A stretch of 64,000 bases of DNA, from NCBI RefSeq assembly GCF_000429845.1, contig NZ_AUCQ01000016.1, forward strand, positions 54,617-118,616, read 5' to 3'. Below, piece by piece: positions 35,362-44,055 of this stretch. Below the pieces are notes generated by a model. That model was not told the DNA's origin. It saw only the letters and a program-made list of their open reading frames with translations, and did not search any database. How positions within the stretch are numbered: position 1 is the stretch's first letter; each line of letters starts with the position of its first letter. A program made the translations under genes and the position numbers. Origin of the DNA: Comamonas composti DSM 21721 (lineage in GTDB: Bacteria; Pseudomonadota; Gammaproteobacteria; Burkholderiales; Burkholderiaceae_C).

Positions 35362-35571
35362 GATCTCTCCTGCTCCCGTTGGGAGTGTTTGAGTATGTTT
35401 GACATTTCCCATGTTCCCGGGCGTCAGGGGCTGCGGCAACGGGGTTTTCGCGGGTCTGCCGATGCTGCTCCGCATGGCAGGGCATGCGCGTAGTGTGTCG
35501 CAAGATTTTGGGCGGTGCTTTGTCATCGCCTTTGGCCTTGGTCTGGCGCGACTGCGCTACACTTGCCGACC

Positions 35572-35655
35572 ATGTTCATTCATCGCATGTTGATTGCAGG
35601 TTGTGGAGACCGGGGAGCCTGGCCCTGGCGCAAGCCTGTTCATACAAACTGCTGA
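35572..35655 (+). promoter_or_regulatory. Possible leader ORF with Trp-Pro-Trp upstream of trpE
   Basis: A 27-codon frame contains TGG codons at 35620 and 35626 (Trp-Pro-Trp) and ends 122 bases before trpE. A TACACT hexamer lies seven bases before its ATG. A short GGCC/GGCC hairpin (35690-35702) follows, without a T tract. This is much weaker than the leader at 57898 and may be chance. Confidence 0.25.
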
Positions 35656-35777
35656 TAGCGGCTGGGGCGCGAACCCGGCGTGCACCCGCGGCCATTCTGG
35701 CCAATTGAATGAACCGGCGCAATCCTCTATGCAGGACCATCAGGTCTGAAGGCGCCAGATATCCGGAGTCCTTCCTC

Positions 35778-37277
35778 ATGATCACTGAGCTGGAATTCAA
35801 AAGCCTTGCCGCTCAGGGCTATAACCGCATTCCCTTGTTGGCCGAAGCCTTTGCCGACCTCGAAACTCCGCTTTCGCTCTACCTCAAGCTGGCTCATGCC
35901 GGCGGGGACGGCAAGCACAGCTTTCTGCTGGAGTCCGTCGTCGGTGGTGAGCGCTTTGGCCGCTACAGCTTCATCGGCCTGCCGGCCCGAACCTTGTTGC
36001 GCGCCAGCGGTTTTGGTGATGAAGCGACGACCGAAGTCGTGACGAATGATCAGGTTGTCGAGACTGCCAAGGGCAACCCTCTGGACTTTATCGCCGCCTA
36101 TCAAAAGCGCTTCAAGGTCGCCCTCTCGCCTGGGCTGCCGCGCTTTTGTGGAGGACTGGCTGGCTACTTTGGCTATGACGCCGTGCGCTACATAGAAAAG
36201 AAGCTGGAGGACTCCTGCCCGCCCGACAGTCTGGGCTGTCCCGACATCCTGCTGCTGCAATGCGAGGAAGTGGCTGTCATCGACAATCTATCGGGCAAGC
36301 TCTATCTGATCGTCTATGCCAACCCTGACGAGGCCGAGGCCTATGCGCGGGCCAAGAAGCGCCTGCGCCAGCTCAAGGAGCAATTGCGTTACTCGGTGAG
36401 TGCACCCCAGATCAAGGCCGGCGAGAGCCATCCGGCCCAGCGCAGCTTTTCCAAGGACGACTATCTTGCGGTCGTGCAAAAGGCCAAGGAGCTGATTGCT
36501 GCAGGCGACTTCATGCAGGTGCAGGTGGGCCAGCGCATACACAAGCGCTTTACCGCGTCGCCTCTGTCGCTGTACCGGGCGTTGCGCTCGCTCAACCCCA
36601 GCCCCTACATGTATTACTACCACCTGGGAGACTTCCATGTGGTGGGCGCCAGCCCCGAGATCCTGGTCCGCCAAGAGAGCACCCCCGAAGGGCAGAAAGT
36701 CACCATCCGGCCGCTGGCGGGTACGCGCGCTCGCGGCGCCACCCCCGAAGCGGACAAGGCCACGGAGCAGGAGCTGGTTGCCGACCCCAAGGAACGCGCA
36801 GAACATGTGATGCTCATCGACCTGGCGCGCAATGACATAGGCCGGATTGCCGAAACAGGCTCGGTGCATGTCACCGAGGCCTTTGCCGTGGAGCGCTACA
36901 GCCACGTCATGCACATCGTGAGCAACGTGGAGGGCATCTTGCGCTCCGGCATGGACAACATGGACGTCTTCAAGGCGACTTTTCCGGCGGGTACGCTCAC
37001 GGGTGCTCCCAAGGTCCATGCCATGGAGGTGATCGATCAGCTCGAGCCCACCAAGCGCGGAATTTATGGCGGCGCCTGCGGCTACCTGAGCTTTGCGGGA
37101 GACATGGATCTGGCCATAGCGATTCGCACGGGCGTGATCAAGGATCAGACGCTGTATGTCCAGGCGGCCGCCGGCGTGGTCGCTGATTCCGTGCCTGAGC
37201 TTGAGTGGAAGGAAACCGAGCACAAGGCCCGTGCCTTGCTGCGAGCGGCTGAGCTCGTAGAGGAGGGCCTGGAGTGA
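35778..37277 (+). CDS. trpE: Anthranilate synthase component I
   Basis: A 499-residue chorismate-utilising enzyme that makes anthranilate, with TrpG supplying ammonia. The N-terminus has the tryptophan feedback site (SFLLESVVGGERFGRYSF). The catalytic domain shows DFMQVQVGQRIHK, NPSPYMYY, SPEILVR, RPLAGTRARGATPE, DLARNDIGRIA and GTLTGAPKVHAMEVID. GGAG lies nine bases before the ATG at 35778. It overlaps the next gene by GTGA. TrpG is 21 kb away at 58175. Confidence 0.97.
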   Translation: MITELEFKSLAAQGYNRIPLLAEAFADLETPLSLYLKLAHAGGDGKHSFLLESVVGGERFGRYSFIGLPARTLLRASGFGDEATTEVVTNDQVVETAKGNPLDFIAAYQKRFKVALSPGLPRFCGGLAGYFGYDAVRYIEKKLEDSCPPDSLGCPDILLLQCEEVAVIDNLSGKLYLIVYANPDEAEAYARAKKRLRQLKEQLRYSVSAPQIKAGESHPAQRSFSKDDYLAVVQKAKELIAAGDFMQVQVGQRIHKRFTASPLSLYRALRSLNPSPYMYYYHLGDFHVVGASPEILVRQESTPEGQKVTIRPLAGTRARGATPEADKATEQELVADPKERAEHVMLIDLARNDIGRIAETGSVHVTEAFAVERYSHVMHIVSNVEGILRSGMDNMDVFKATFPAGTLTGAPKVHAMEVIDQLEPTKRGIYGGACGYLSFAGDMDLAIAIRTGVIKDQTLYVQAAAGVVADSVPELEWKETEHKARALLRAAELVEEGLE

Positions 37278-37630
37278 GCGAGCCAGAGACCTCCCGGGCC
37301 ATAGACCGGGTCCTGCACTGTGAGGGCATGCAGGATGTTCGCAGCCAGATCGATGCCCTGGATGATGTGCTGGTGCCCTTGCTTGTCACCCGCGTGGGCT
37401 ATATGCAACAGGCTGCGCGCATCAAGGCCGATGCCAGCCAGGTGCGCGACGAGGCCCGTATCGAGGCCATCGTCGCCCGGGTGCGCGAGCGCACCCAGAG
37501 GGAAGGCGGCGTGCCCGATCTCATGGAGGCTGTGTACCGCCAGCTCATGGAAGAGTGCATTGCCTACGAGCACCGCGAGTTTGCGCGCTTGCGTGGTCTG
37601 GCTCCGGTGCCTGCCGAAAAAAACCGCTAG
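37274..37630 (+). CDS. Chorismate mutase (AroQ type)
   Basis: A 118-residue all-helical protein with the AroQ pattern: DVRSQIDALDDVLVPLLVTR in helix 1, YMQQAARIKAD, and ARIEAIVARVRERTQ, then YRQLMEECIAYE. The Arg and Lys residues of these helices bind chorismate. It would send chorismate to prephenate, competing with TrpE for the same substrate. It starts with GTG at 37274 overlapping the trpE stop, which suggests balanced co-translation; an internal ATG at 37328 is the alternative start. A 16-base-pair hairpin follows the stop codon. Confidence 0.82.
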   Translation: MSEPETSRAIDRVLHCEGMQDVRSQIDALDDVLVPLLVTRVGYMQQAARIKADASQVRDEARIEAIVARVRERTQREGGVPDLMEAVYRQLMEECIAYEHREFARLRGLAPVPAEKNR

Positions 37631-37651
37631 TCATTGATCGGTCGAAGCTCC

Positions 37652-37686
37652 GGAAGCTCTGCCGCCCTCGGGGCGGCAGAGCTTCC
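37652..37686 (+). terminator. Perfect 16-base-pair hairpin after the trpE operon
   Basis: GGAAGCTCTGCCGCCC (37652-37667) and GGGCGGCAGAGCTTCC (37671-37686) pair perfectly around TCG, 21 bases after the chorismate mutase stop. No T tract follows, so it may be a U-less terminator, an RNA-stability element or a palindromic repeat. Confidence 0.6.
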
Positions 37687-37844
37687 CTGGCCGCGTCTGG
37701 CTGATTGTGTGCATGGAAACCTGGTTGACCATTTGCAGCACTTCTGAAGATACGCCTGGCGGCATCCATGTTATTTTGATTCCTCTGGTGGAGATCATTG
37801 CCTCATCCAGGATTTTTGCCTGGCTGCAGTAGCTCTGTGTCGAT

Positions 37845-37912
37845 GGCTTTGATCCGCCAGCGCAAGCACTCATACGCCGTCGCCGTGCCTGTCTGCGACA
37901 AAGTACCTCTTC
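37845..37912. repeat. Family D repeat fragment
   Basis: The stretch containing GATCCGCCAGCGCAAGCAC and ending near GACAAAGTACC resembles part of the repeat at 44056-44190 (GGACCCGCCAACACAACCC and TACTTTTGTACTGCCTGCGG). The remainder of the 37687-37979 gap shows no gene; a minus-strand frame there lacks any recognisable domain. Confidence 0.4.
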
Positions 37913-37979
37913 GTTGAACACAAGCAGCATGTGTCGGCGGCTTTTATTCAAGGCCCGGTCTTTGTTTAGGAATGTTCAT

Positions 37980-39494
37980 ATGCCTCAATCCTCTCTGCTG
38001 ACAGCCTCTCTGCTCGAACGCCTTGGCGTGCCTCTTTCCGCCGTTTCGGGTGGCTTGCTGCGCGTTGCCTCGCCCATCGATGGTGTCGAAATCGGCCGCG
38101 TTCCGGAGCTGACGGCAGCCGAGGTGGCGGCCAGAATCCAGCGTGCCCAATCTGCGTTTGTGGTTTGGCGCAAGGTGCCTGCGCCTCGTCGTGGCGAGCT
38201 CATCCGTCTGCTTGGTGAAGAGCTGCGAGCCAACAAGGAAGATCTGGGGCGGCTGGTGTCCCTGGAGACTGGAAAAATCCTCTCCGAAGGGCTGGGGGAA
38301 GTCCAGGAGATGATCGATATCTGCGATTTTGCGTTGGGCCTGTCGCGCCAGCTCTATGGTCTGACCATTGCCAGCGAACGGCCAGGCCACAGGATGATGG
38401 AGACTTGGCACCCCCTGGGCGTGGTGGGTGTCATCAGCGCTTTCAACTTCCCGGTTGCGGTCTGGGCCTGGAACTTTGCTCTGGCCATAGTTTGCGGCAA
38501 CGCCGTCGTGTGGAAGCCCTCCGAGAAAACACCACTGACTGCGCTGGCGGCCCAGGCGCTTTTCACACGGGCAGCCAAGCGCTTTGGCGAAACCCCTGAG
38601 GGCTTGTCACAAGTCCTGATCGGCGGGCGCGAAGTGGGAGAGGCCTTGGTGGACAGTCCCGATGTGCCCTTGATCTCTGCCACAGGCAGCACACGCATGG
38701 GGCGTGAAGTCGGCCCGCGTGTGGCACGCCGTTTCGGCCGATCGCTGCTGGAGCTTGGCGGCAATAACGCTGTGATCGTCGCGCCTTCGGCCGATCTCGA
38801 CCTGGCTGTGCGCGGCATTTTGTTTGCGGCGGCGGGAACGGCTGGCCAGCGGTGTACGACCACGCGGCGCCTCATCGTCCATGCAAGCCTGCGCGAGACG
38901 CTGCTCCAGCGCCTGAAGAAAGCCTATGCGGCGCTGCCCATCGGCAATCCGCTGGAGGCTGGCACCCTGGTCGGACCCCTGATCGATGCGGCCAGCTATC
39001 AGACCATGCAAAAGGCCTTGGCCTCGGCCAAGGCCGAAGGCGGGGCGGTCTTCGGCGGCGAGCGTGTGCTGGAGCAGACCTGCCCTGACGCCTACTATGT
39101 GCGCCCGGCGATCGTGGAGATGCCCGCGCAAACCGAAACCGTCTGCCACGAGACCTTTGCGCCAATTCTTTACGTGCTGAGCTATGACTCGTTCGATGAG
39201 GCCTTGCAACTGCACAACGCCGTCCCTCAAGGCCTGTCTTCAGCCATCTTCAGCAACGACGTGCGTGAGACCGAGGCCTTCCTGTCTGCAGATGGCTCGG
39301 ACTGCGGCATTGCGAATGTGAATATAGGCACATCGGGTGCAGAGATCGGTGGTGCCTTTGGCGGTGAAAAAGAGACGGGTGGCGGCAGGGAGTCGGGCTC
39401 GGACGCCTGGAAGGCCTATATGCGCCGGGCCACAAACACCATCAACTATTCGCGTGAACTACCGCTGGCCCAGGGCGTACGCTTCGAGGCCTGA
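37980..39494 (+). CDS. amaB: Aldehyde dehydrogenase, ALDH7 type (aminoadipate-semialdehyde dehydrogenase)
   Basis: A 504-residue NAD-dependent aldehyde dehydrogenase of the antiquitin group. Visible are the cofactor segment VISAFNFPVAVWAWNFA, the catalytic Glu in LELGGNNAVIV, the nucleophile in AGTAGQRCTTTRR and the ALDH7-specific end GTSGAEIGGAFGGEKETGG. The group oxidises 2-aminoadipate semialdehyde (in equilibrium with piperideine-6-carboxylate) to 2-aminoadipate in lysine degradation. The ATG at 37980 has AGGAA eight bases upstream. The Lrp regulator and a lysine dehydrogenase-like gene follow, supporting a lysine role. Confidence 0.9.
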   Translation: MPQSSLLTASLLERLGVPLSAVSGGLLRVASPIDGVEIGRVPELTAAEVAARIQRAQSAFVVWRKVPAPRRGELIRLLGEELRANKEDLGRLVSLETGKILSEGLGEVQEMIDICDFALGLSRQLYGLTIASERPGHRMMETWHPLGVVGVISAFNFPVAVWAWNFALAIVCGNAVVWKPSEKTPLTALAAQALFTRAAKRFGETPEGLSQVLIGGREVGEALVDSPDVPLISATGSTRMGREVGPRVARRFGRSLLELGGNNAVIVAPSADLDLAVRGILFAAAGTAGQRCTTTRRLIVHASLRETLLQRLKKAYAALPIGNPLEAGTLVGPLIDAASYQTMQKALASAKAEGGAVFGGERVLEQTCPDAYYVRPAIVEMPAQTETVCHETFAPILYVLSYDSFDEALQLHNAVPQGLSSAIFSNDVRETEAFLSADGSDCGIANVNIGTSGAEIGGAFGGEKETGGGRESGSDAWKAYMRRATNTINYSRELPLAQGVRFEA

Positions 39495-39513
39495 GACCGT
39501 GCACACGCTTTGA
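39493..39513. repeat. Degenerate family A arm after the ALDH gene
   Basis: GAGACCGTGCACACGCTTT (39493-39511) matches the right arm of the 34475-34747 element at 17 of 21 positions over the full arm and begins at the stop codon. Confidence 0.45.
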
Positions 39514-39565
39514 GTGTTTGTTTTTGAGCGTTTGTTCGATGCCGCCTGCGGGGGGGCTGCGAGGC

Positions 39566-40039
39566 TCAAGCCTTGCGATCTATGCGCACGGCAAGAACCA
39601 CGGATGTGGTGGTCTTGCTCACGCCTTCGATTTCCCCGATTTCGTCGAGCAAGGCATCGAGCCGGGGCATGGTGTCCGCGCAGAGCTGGGCCAGGTAGTC
39701 GAACTCTCCACTCACCGAGCACAGATGGCGCAGCTCGGGAATGCTGGCCAGGCGTCGCACCACATCTCGGCCAGCCTTCGGGCTGGTCGTAATCCCGACA
39801 TAGGCGTGAACGCCCTGGTCGCCCTGGTCCTGGCGCAGACGTGCGGTATAGCCCACGATCACGCCCTCTCGTTCCAGCCGGTTCAGCCTTGCCAGCACCG
39901 TCGTGCGTGCCACATCCAGCTTGCGCGCAAGATTGGCCGTGCTCTCGCGGGCATTGGCCTGCAGCAAAGCGATGAGGTCTCGGTCAAGCTGGTCTTTGAC
40001 GATCGCGGGAAGAGGTGGTTTGCCAGAGCTTGAAGGCAT
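39566..40039 (-). CDS. Lrp/AsnC family transcriptional regulator
   Basis: A 157-residue regulator. Residues about 15-65 form the HTH (LDRDLIALLQANARESTANL, then RTTVLARLNRLEREGVI); the rest is the RAM ligand-binding domain. Family members sense amino acids and act as dimers to octamers. It is divergent from the lysine dehydrogenase-like gene at 40175, with 135 bases between starts, and probably controls the lysine module in response to lysine or a derivative. Confidence 0.92.
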   Translation of the reverse strand: MPSSSGKPPLPAIVKDQLDRDLIALLQANARESTANLARKLDVARTTVLARLNRLEREGVIVGYTARLRQDQGDQGVHAYVGITTSPKAGRDVVRRLASIPELRHLCSVSGEFDYLAQLCADTMPRLDALLDEIGEIEGVSKTTTSVVLAVRIDRKA

Positions 40040-40174
40040 GAAATGACGATTTGTATTTTGAGCTCGTCAGAGTGTCATTCCAAAGCCATTATTCGTCAAA
40101 CTCTCGCTATCTTTCGTTTGATGCGCTCCCTAGACTTGGTGCCTCTACAAGTCATTTGAAACCAGGAGATCCTT

Positions 40175-41269
40175 ATGCGAATCGTATTGCTGGGAGCAGG
40201 ACATATCGGGCAGCTCATCACTCGCTTGCTCAGTGAAAGCGGCGACTACCAGGTCACCGTGCTGGACAAGAACCAGGCTGCGCTGGGCAAGCTCCAAGGC
40301 TCCAAGGTCAAGACCGCACAGGTCGACACTGGCGATGCACAAGCCTTGCTTGCGGCACTGAAAGGCCATGATGCGGTGATCAATGCATTGCCGCACCACC
40401 TGACCACGCTGGCCGCAACCCAGGCGCACAAGGCCGGGTGCCACTATTTCGACCTGACCGAGGACGTGGCTGCTGCGCGCACGATCAAGGAATTGGCCAG
40501 GCATTCGCAGACGGCCTTCATGCCTCAATGCGGCCTGGCTCCAGGGTTCATCGGCATTGTTGCGCACCATTTGGCCCAGCAGTTCGACCAGGTGCACGAC
40601 GTGAAGATGCGTGTCGGCGCCTTGCCCGTGTTTCCCACGAACTCGCTCAAATACAACCTGACCTGGAGCGTGGACGGCCTGATCAACGAGTACTGCCATC
40701 CTTGCGAGTCCGTGCACGATGGCCAGCGTGTGGAGGTCATGGCGCTTGAGGGCCTGGAGCACTTCTCGCTCGACGGGGTTGAGTACGAGGCCTTCAATAC
40801 CTCGGGCGGTCTGGGCACGTTGTGTGAAACCTGGGATGGCAAGCTGCGCTCCATCGACTACAAGACCGTGCGCTACCCCGGTCATCGCGATCTGATGTGG
40901 GTTCTCCTCGAAGAGCTGCAGATGAAGAATGACCAGGAAACGCTCAAGAGCATCTTGCGCAAGTCCGTACCTTTGACCATGCAGGATGTGGTGCTGGTGT
41001 TCGTCACTGTCAGCGGCATGCGCGGGGGGCAGCTGGTGCAGGAAGTGTTTGCGCGCAAGATCTTTGCCGATCGCAGTGAGGGCAATCCGCTTTCGGCCAT
41101 TCAGATCACCACGGCGGCTGGCATCTGCACGGCCGTGGACCTGTTCCGTGAGGGCAAGCTTCCGCAAAAGGGCTTTGTGCGCCAGGAGCAAGTGGCCTTA
41201 CCCGATTTCTTGAACAACCGCTTTGGATCTGCGTACCAGCAGTCCCGCAAGATCGAATCCATCAGCTGA
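40175..41269 (+). CDS. Saccharopine dehydrogenase family protein, likely lysine 6-dehydrogenase
   Basis: A 364-residue protein with an N-terminal Rossmann motif LLGAGHIGQLITRLL (residues 4-18) and the conserved ALPHHLTTLAATQAHKAGCHYFDL and CGLAPGFIGIVAHHL segments of the saccharopine/lysine dehydrogenase family. Its length fits lysine 6-dehydrogenases, which oxidise lysine directly to aminoadipate semialdehyde. The neighbouring ALDH7 enzyme would use that product, so the pair outlines a two-step route from lysine to 2-aminoadipate. AGGAG precedes the ATG. A role in another lysine-pathway reaction is possible. Confidence 0.85.
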   Translation: MRIVLLGAGHIGQLITRLLSESGDYQVTVLDKNQAALGKLQGSKVKTAQVDTGDAQALLAALKGHDAVINALPHHLTTLAATQAHKAGCHYFDLTEDVAAARTIKELARHSQTAFMPQCGLAPGFIGIVAHHLAQQFDQVHDVKMRVGALPVFPTNSLKYNLTWSVDGLINEYCHPCESVHDGQRVEVMALEGLEHFSLDGVEYEAFNTSGGLGTLCETWDGKLRSIDYKTVRYPGHRDLMWVLLEELQMKNDQETLKSILRKSVPLTMQDVVLVFVTVSGMRGGQLVQEVFARKIFADRSEGNPLSAIQITTAAGICTAVDLFREGKLPQKGFVRQEQVALPDFLNNRFGSAYQQSRKIESIS

Positions 41270-41323
41270 GCTTGAAGGGTCGCCAGGAGGCGACCCTATC
41301 CATGGTGCCGAGCGGATGGCCGG

Positions 41324-42544
41324 CTACTTCAATTGCAGCAGTGCATGGCTGGCGGCGATCCACTCCTCGTTCGTGGGCTCCACACCTACGGTGACGGCGC
41401 TGCCGGGTGTCGAAATCACGGCCGCGTTGTCCGCGTTCGCCTGGGGGCTCAGGCCCATGCCCAGATAGGCGAGGTCGGCGCAGACGCGGCTGCGTATTTC
41501 GGCACTGTGCTCGCCCACTCCGGCCGTGAACACCAGCAGGTCCAGCCCTCCGAGCACGGCAACCAGGGCGCCGATCTCGCGCACGATGCGGCGCACATAC
41601 AGTGCCAGTGCATCGCGCGCGCGCTCGGCCTGCTCGTCGCTGCCGCCCTCCAGCGGCAGCAGCACACGAGGCTCCGAGGAGGTGCCCGATACGCCGAGCA
41701 GGCCAGACTCATGGTAGAGCGTGTGGCCTACCTGCTCGAGGCTGAGCTTTTCTATCTCCATCAGATAGATCACCGCGCCTGGGTCCAGGGCGCCGCTGCG
41801 CGTGCCCATCATCAGGCCATCGAGCGCGGAAAAGCCCATGGTCGTGGCCACGCTTTGCAAGCCCTGCATGGCGCAGAGGCTGGCGCCGCTGCCCAGGTGG
41901 GCGACGATGACACGTCCGCGTGCGAGGTCGCCATGGCGCTCCGGCAAGGCCTGGGCCATGTACTCATAGGAGAGGCCATGAAATCCATAGCGACGCAGAC
42001 CGCGCTCCCAGGCCGCGTGGGGCAGGGGCAGCATTTTCTCGACCTTGGGCAAGGTGTGATGGAAAGCCGTGTCGAAGCACGCCACCTGCAGTAGCTCGGG
42101 GCGCTCGCGCAGCAGGATCTCCATGGCCTCGATGGCGAAGGGCTGGTGCAAGGGCGCGAGAGGAATCAGGTTCTTGAGGTCGAGAATCACCTGTGCATCC
42201 ACGCGCACGGGCTCGAAGTACTGGTTGCCCCCATGAACCACGCGATGGGCGATGGCCACGACCTGGCCGCCATCCAGACGCGCGAGCACGCGCTCCCGAA
42301 TCAGCTGCAGCGCAGACAGATAGGGCGCTTGGCTATCAAGTTCTATAGCAAAAGGCGGTACGCCCGTTTCGCCGAAATCCGGTCTGGGGCCACCTATGCC
42401 CTGCACCTTGCCGTTCCACAGGGGCTTGCGCTGCAAGGGCCGCTGGCCGGCATCGAATACGGCGAACTTGATGCTCGAGGAGCCGCAGTTGAGCACCAGA
42501 ATCAGTTGGCGATGAGATGAGGTCATGTTCGTGCTTGCATTCAT
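41324..42544 (-). CDS. ackA: Acetate kinase
   Basis: A 406-residue ASKHA-fold kinase that interconverts acetyl phosphate and acetate with ATP. Landmarks: LVLNCGSSSIKFAVF at the start, AHRVVHGG, FDTAFHHTLP, RYGFHGLSYEYMA, VIVAHLGSGASLCA, MGTRSGALDPG and FTAGVGEHSAEIR. ATGA overlap with the upstream phosphotransacetylase gene shows coupling. Residues about 63-75 (VPPFAIELDSQAPY) are encoded by a stretch resembling the family B repeat (42325-42353). Ends the long minus-strand PHA cluster. Confidence 0.95.
   Translation of the reverse strand: MNASTNMTSSHRQLILVLNCGSSSIKFAVFDAGQRPLQRKPLWNGKVQGIGGPRPDFGETGVPPFAIELDSQAPYLSALQLIRERVLARLDGGQVVAIAHRVVHGGNQYFEPVRVDAQVILDLKNLIPLAPLHQPFAIEAMEILLRERPELLQVACFDTAFHHTLPKVEKMLPLPHAAWERGLRRYGFHGLSYEYMAQALPERHGDLARGRVIVAHLGSGASLCAMQGLQSVATTMGFSALDGLMMGTRSGALDPGAVIYLMEIEKLSLEQVGHTLYHESGLLGVSGTSSEPRVLLPLEGGSDEQAERARDALALYVRRIVREIGALVAVLGGLDLLVFTAGVGEHSAEIRSRVCADLAYLGMGLSPQANADNAAVISTPGSAVTVGVEPTNEEWIAASHALLQLK
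42325..42353. repeat. Family B repeat-like sequence within ackA
   Basis: GCGCTTGGCTATCAAGTTCT followed by ATAGC resembles half of the family B repeat seen at 5120 and 6232 (GACAAGCGCTTTCAGCTATC read on the other strand). It keeps the ackA frame open. Confidence 0.4.
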
Positions 42545-43962
42545 GGAGGGGTGGTGCGGTAGCGGTGGGCCAGCAGCAGTGCAATCGCACATGAGGCCAT
42601 GCGCGATGCATGGCTGTCGGCGCGGCTGGTCAGGATGATCGGGACCTTGGTTCCCATGACGATGCCGGCGCTGGCTGCCTCGCCCATGTACATCAACTGC
42701 TTGGCTAGCATGTTGCCGCTTTCGAGATCGGGCACGACCAGGATGTCGGCCTGGCCTGCCACGGGCGACTCTATGCCCTTGGTGCGTGCGGCAGCCATGG
42801 AGACGGCGTTGTCGAAGGCCAGAGGGCCATCGAGCACGCCGCCCGTGATCTGGCCCCGGTCGGCCATCTTGCAAAGTGCCGCCGCGTCCAGCGTGGCCGG
42901 CATGTTGGGGCTGACCGTCTCGACGGCGGCCAGGATCGCGACCTTGGGCTCGGGCACGCCTATGGCATGTGCAAGGGCGATGGCGTTGCGCACGATGTCG
43001 GCCTTTTGCGGCAGGTCGGGCGCGAGATTGATGGCCGCGTCGGTGACGATGAAGGGACGCGGATAGTGGGGGGTGTGGAGCACGAAGCAGTGGCTGACGC
43101 GGGTCTTGGTGCGCAGGCCCGAGGCCGAGCTCACCACGGCCGCCATGAGCTCGTCGGTGTGCAGGCTGCCCTTCATCAGGGCTTCGACCTCGCCGCAGGC
43201 GGCCATGGCCGCCGCACGCTGTGCAGCCGCATGGCTGTGGGGAACATCCTCGATGGTCAGGCCGGAAAGATCCCAGCCATGCTCAGCGGCCACGGCCTCC
43301 AGTCGCACACGAGGAGCGACCAGCACGGGATCGATCAGCCCTGCGCGGCGCGCATCCAGCGCGGCCGAGAGACTGGCCTCATCGCAGGAGTGCACCACGG
43401 CGACGCGTATGGCCGCAAGCGGCTTCACATGGGCCAGCAGGCGGGCCAGCCCTTCTCCCGATCCTGGCTGCAGGCGGATCTCTGGCAGGCTGGTGCGCTG
43501 GCGCTCTATGCGGGCGTCCAGAGCCTGCACCACCACCTGGCCTTGCAGCACCTGCTGGCCATTTTGGTTGTGGGCGGACAGGGCCAGCGTGACCTGGCGC
43601 AAGGCCTCGTCCTTGGCTTCGACCCGGGCTTGAAGGTCCAGCAGATCGCCGATGCTCAAAGGCGAGAGAAAGTGCAGCGCCTGACGGACCAGGCCCGTGC
43701 CTGGTCCAGGCAGGCGTGTGCCCAGCAGGGAGGCCAGCAGCACGGTGCTCCACATGCCATGGGCGATGAGCTGGGCATCGCCCTCGTCGCCAGGGGCCAG
43801 AGGCTGGGCCGGGTCGGCGGCGCAGGTCTCGGACAGGGCGGCGAACAGTTGCAGGTCCTGCATGGCCAGCCTGCGCTCTAGGCGGGCGCTGTCGCCAATA
43901 TTCAGCTCGTCGAAGCTGCGGTTATGCAGCAACCCGAGCTCTTGCGATGGGGTGGTGTTCAT
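42541..43962 (-). CDS. Phosphate acetyl/butyryltransferase with N-terminal MaoC-like domain
   Basis: A 473-residue two-domain protein. Residues about 1-150 form a MaoC-like hotdog domain (LIAHGMWSTVLLASLLGTRLPGPG, PLSIGDLLDL), and residues 160-473 form the phosphotransacetylase/phosphotransbutyrylase domain (VVSSASGLRTKTRVSHCF, VTDAAINLAPDLPQKADI, GKIES-like and VVPDLESGNMLAKQL). It would convert acyl-CoA to acyl phosphate for the adjacent acetate kinase, and the MaoC part may hydrate enoyl-CoA for PHA synthesis. Upstream extension of the frame was rejected as non-coding. Confidence 0.9.
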   Translation of the reverse strand: MNTTPSQELGLLHNRSFDELNIGDSARLERRLAMQDLQLFAALSETCAADPAQPLAPGDEGDAQLIAHGMWSTVLLASLLGTRLPGPGTGLVRQALHFLSPLSIGDLLDLQARVEAKDEALRQVTLALSAHNQNGQQVLQGQVVVQALDARIERQRTSLPEIRLQPGSGEGLARLLAHVKPLAAIRVAVVHSCDEASLSAALDARRAGLIDPVLVAPRVRLEAVAAEHGWDLSGLTIEDVPHSHAAAQRAAAMAACGEVEALMKGSLHTDELMAAVVSSASGLRTKTRVSHCFVLHTPHYPRPFIVTDAAINLAPDLPQKADIVRNAIALAHAIGVPEPKVAILAAVETVSPNMPATLDAAALCKMADRGQITGGVLDGPLAFDNAVSMAAARTKGIESPVAGQADILVVPDLESGNMLAKQLMYMGEAASAGIVMGTKVPIILTSRADSHASRMASCAIALLLAHRYRTTPP

Positions 43963-44055
43963 GGCGTTCGTCTCAGTGTCAAGGCAGGAGAGGGGAAAGA
44001 ACGTGCCGGCGATCCCAGCGCTGGCGCAATACCGGGGGAGGTCACCAGCACGCTC

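Noticed and set aside
37631..37951. A 106-residue minus-strand protein after chorismate mutase
   Set aside because: It spans a strong hairpin and a repeat fragment and has no recognisable domain or start signal.
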